From: Turbatrix aceti
Taxonomy: Eukaryota > Nematoda > Chromadorea > Rhabditida > Panagrolaimidae
Assembly (NCBI GenBank): GCA_963969345.1
Contig: OZ017766.1
Coordinates: 1,798,001 to 1,862,000, forward strand
Length of the DNA: 64,000 bases
Reading direction: 5' to 3'
The notes under the pieces were generated by a model. That model worked only from the letters and a program-made list of their open reading frames with translations, was not told the origin of the DNA and made no database searches. Below are positions 63,729 through 64,000 of the stretch, in pieces (position 1 is the first letter of the stretch; the number at the start of each line of letters is the position of its first letter). A program made the translations under genes and the position numbers.

Positions 63729-64000
63729 CTCGGAACAACTGCGAGGATTATTTGTAAGTTTTTATGTACATTTAACAAAGAGATTACATATTTTTTTAGG
63801 AATCAGAATCATGAAAAGCGCCCCTGAATCATCATGACGAAAATGCCGCTGAATCAAAGATGCTTGACGACGAGCGCGTCCGCGACGGAACTGGCACCGG
63901 TGATCATACCTGCACATCGACGACAACAGCACTGCATGCGCTTTCGCCTTATTTCTGCTCAATCGAGCGCGCGCGTGCATTTTTTTGAAGGTGTCGTGTT
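63729..64000. other. Right end of window
   Basis: Probably 3' flank of the last gene. Nothing further is supported. Confidence 0.4.

Overview
This is nuclear DNA of an animal with a compact genome. Genes are split by short GT-AG introns, many of 41 to 60 bp, and the families are metazoan: muscle myosin, secreted alpha-carbonic anhydrases, H3.3, condensin II, TIA-1 and LSm3. A major-sperm-protein (MSP) domain protein, a Ly6 protein ending in a CCC..DLCN motif and a worm-like TIA-1 fit an ecdysozoan. I lean to a nematode or tardigrade but cannot fix the species by eye.

Layout. A three-exon muscle myosin heavy chain (1.6-7.6 kb, +) faces a cluster of three carbonic anhydrase genes (8.0-13.9 kb, -). 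A nearly intact 8.9 kb Gypsy-type LTR retrotransposon (14.08-23.03 kb, -) sits about 200 bp upstream of the third one. Next come a reeler-domain secreted protein (-), a four-helix LAPTM-like membrane protein (+), a Ly6 protein (+), and two tandem secreted paralogs of no family I recognise (28.4-30.7 kb, +). After a gene-poor 4 kb there is a cysteine-rich secreted protein (34.8 kb, +). Then follows a dense housekeeping block: TIA-1 (-), LSm3 (+), condensin II subunit D3 with a tRNA-Glu in one intron (-), histone H3.3 (+), PWP1 (+) and the MSP-domain protein (-). An eight-exon orphan secreted or membrane-anchored gene lies at 51.1-53.2 kb (+).

From 53.2 to 62.8 kb the window is mostly mobile and palindromic DNA. 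It holds a foldback element, a G-rich repeat field with five copies of a 12-14 bp palindrome, a dispersed repeat also found at position 123, an internally deleted LINE inserted with a target duplication, a truncated hAT transposase with introns, and three consecutive palindromes of about 1 kb each with CG-rich centres. A probable small cysteine-rich secreted gene closes the window.

Working together: the housekeeping genes act in mRNA processing and translation control (TIA-1, LSm3, tRNA-Glu) and chromatin or nucleolar biology (condensin II, H3.3, PWP1). They show no joint regulation. The first half is rich in secreted and extracellular products. The items most worth a second look are the retrotransposon's single ORF with an envelope-like module between Gag and protease, the putative poison exon in TIA-1, the palindrome triplet, and the orphan secreted paralog pair. 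Exon boundaries were assigned by hand from splice signals, reading frame and family alignment; no transcript data were available.
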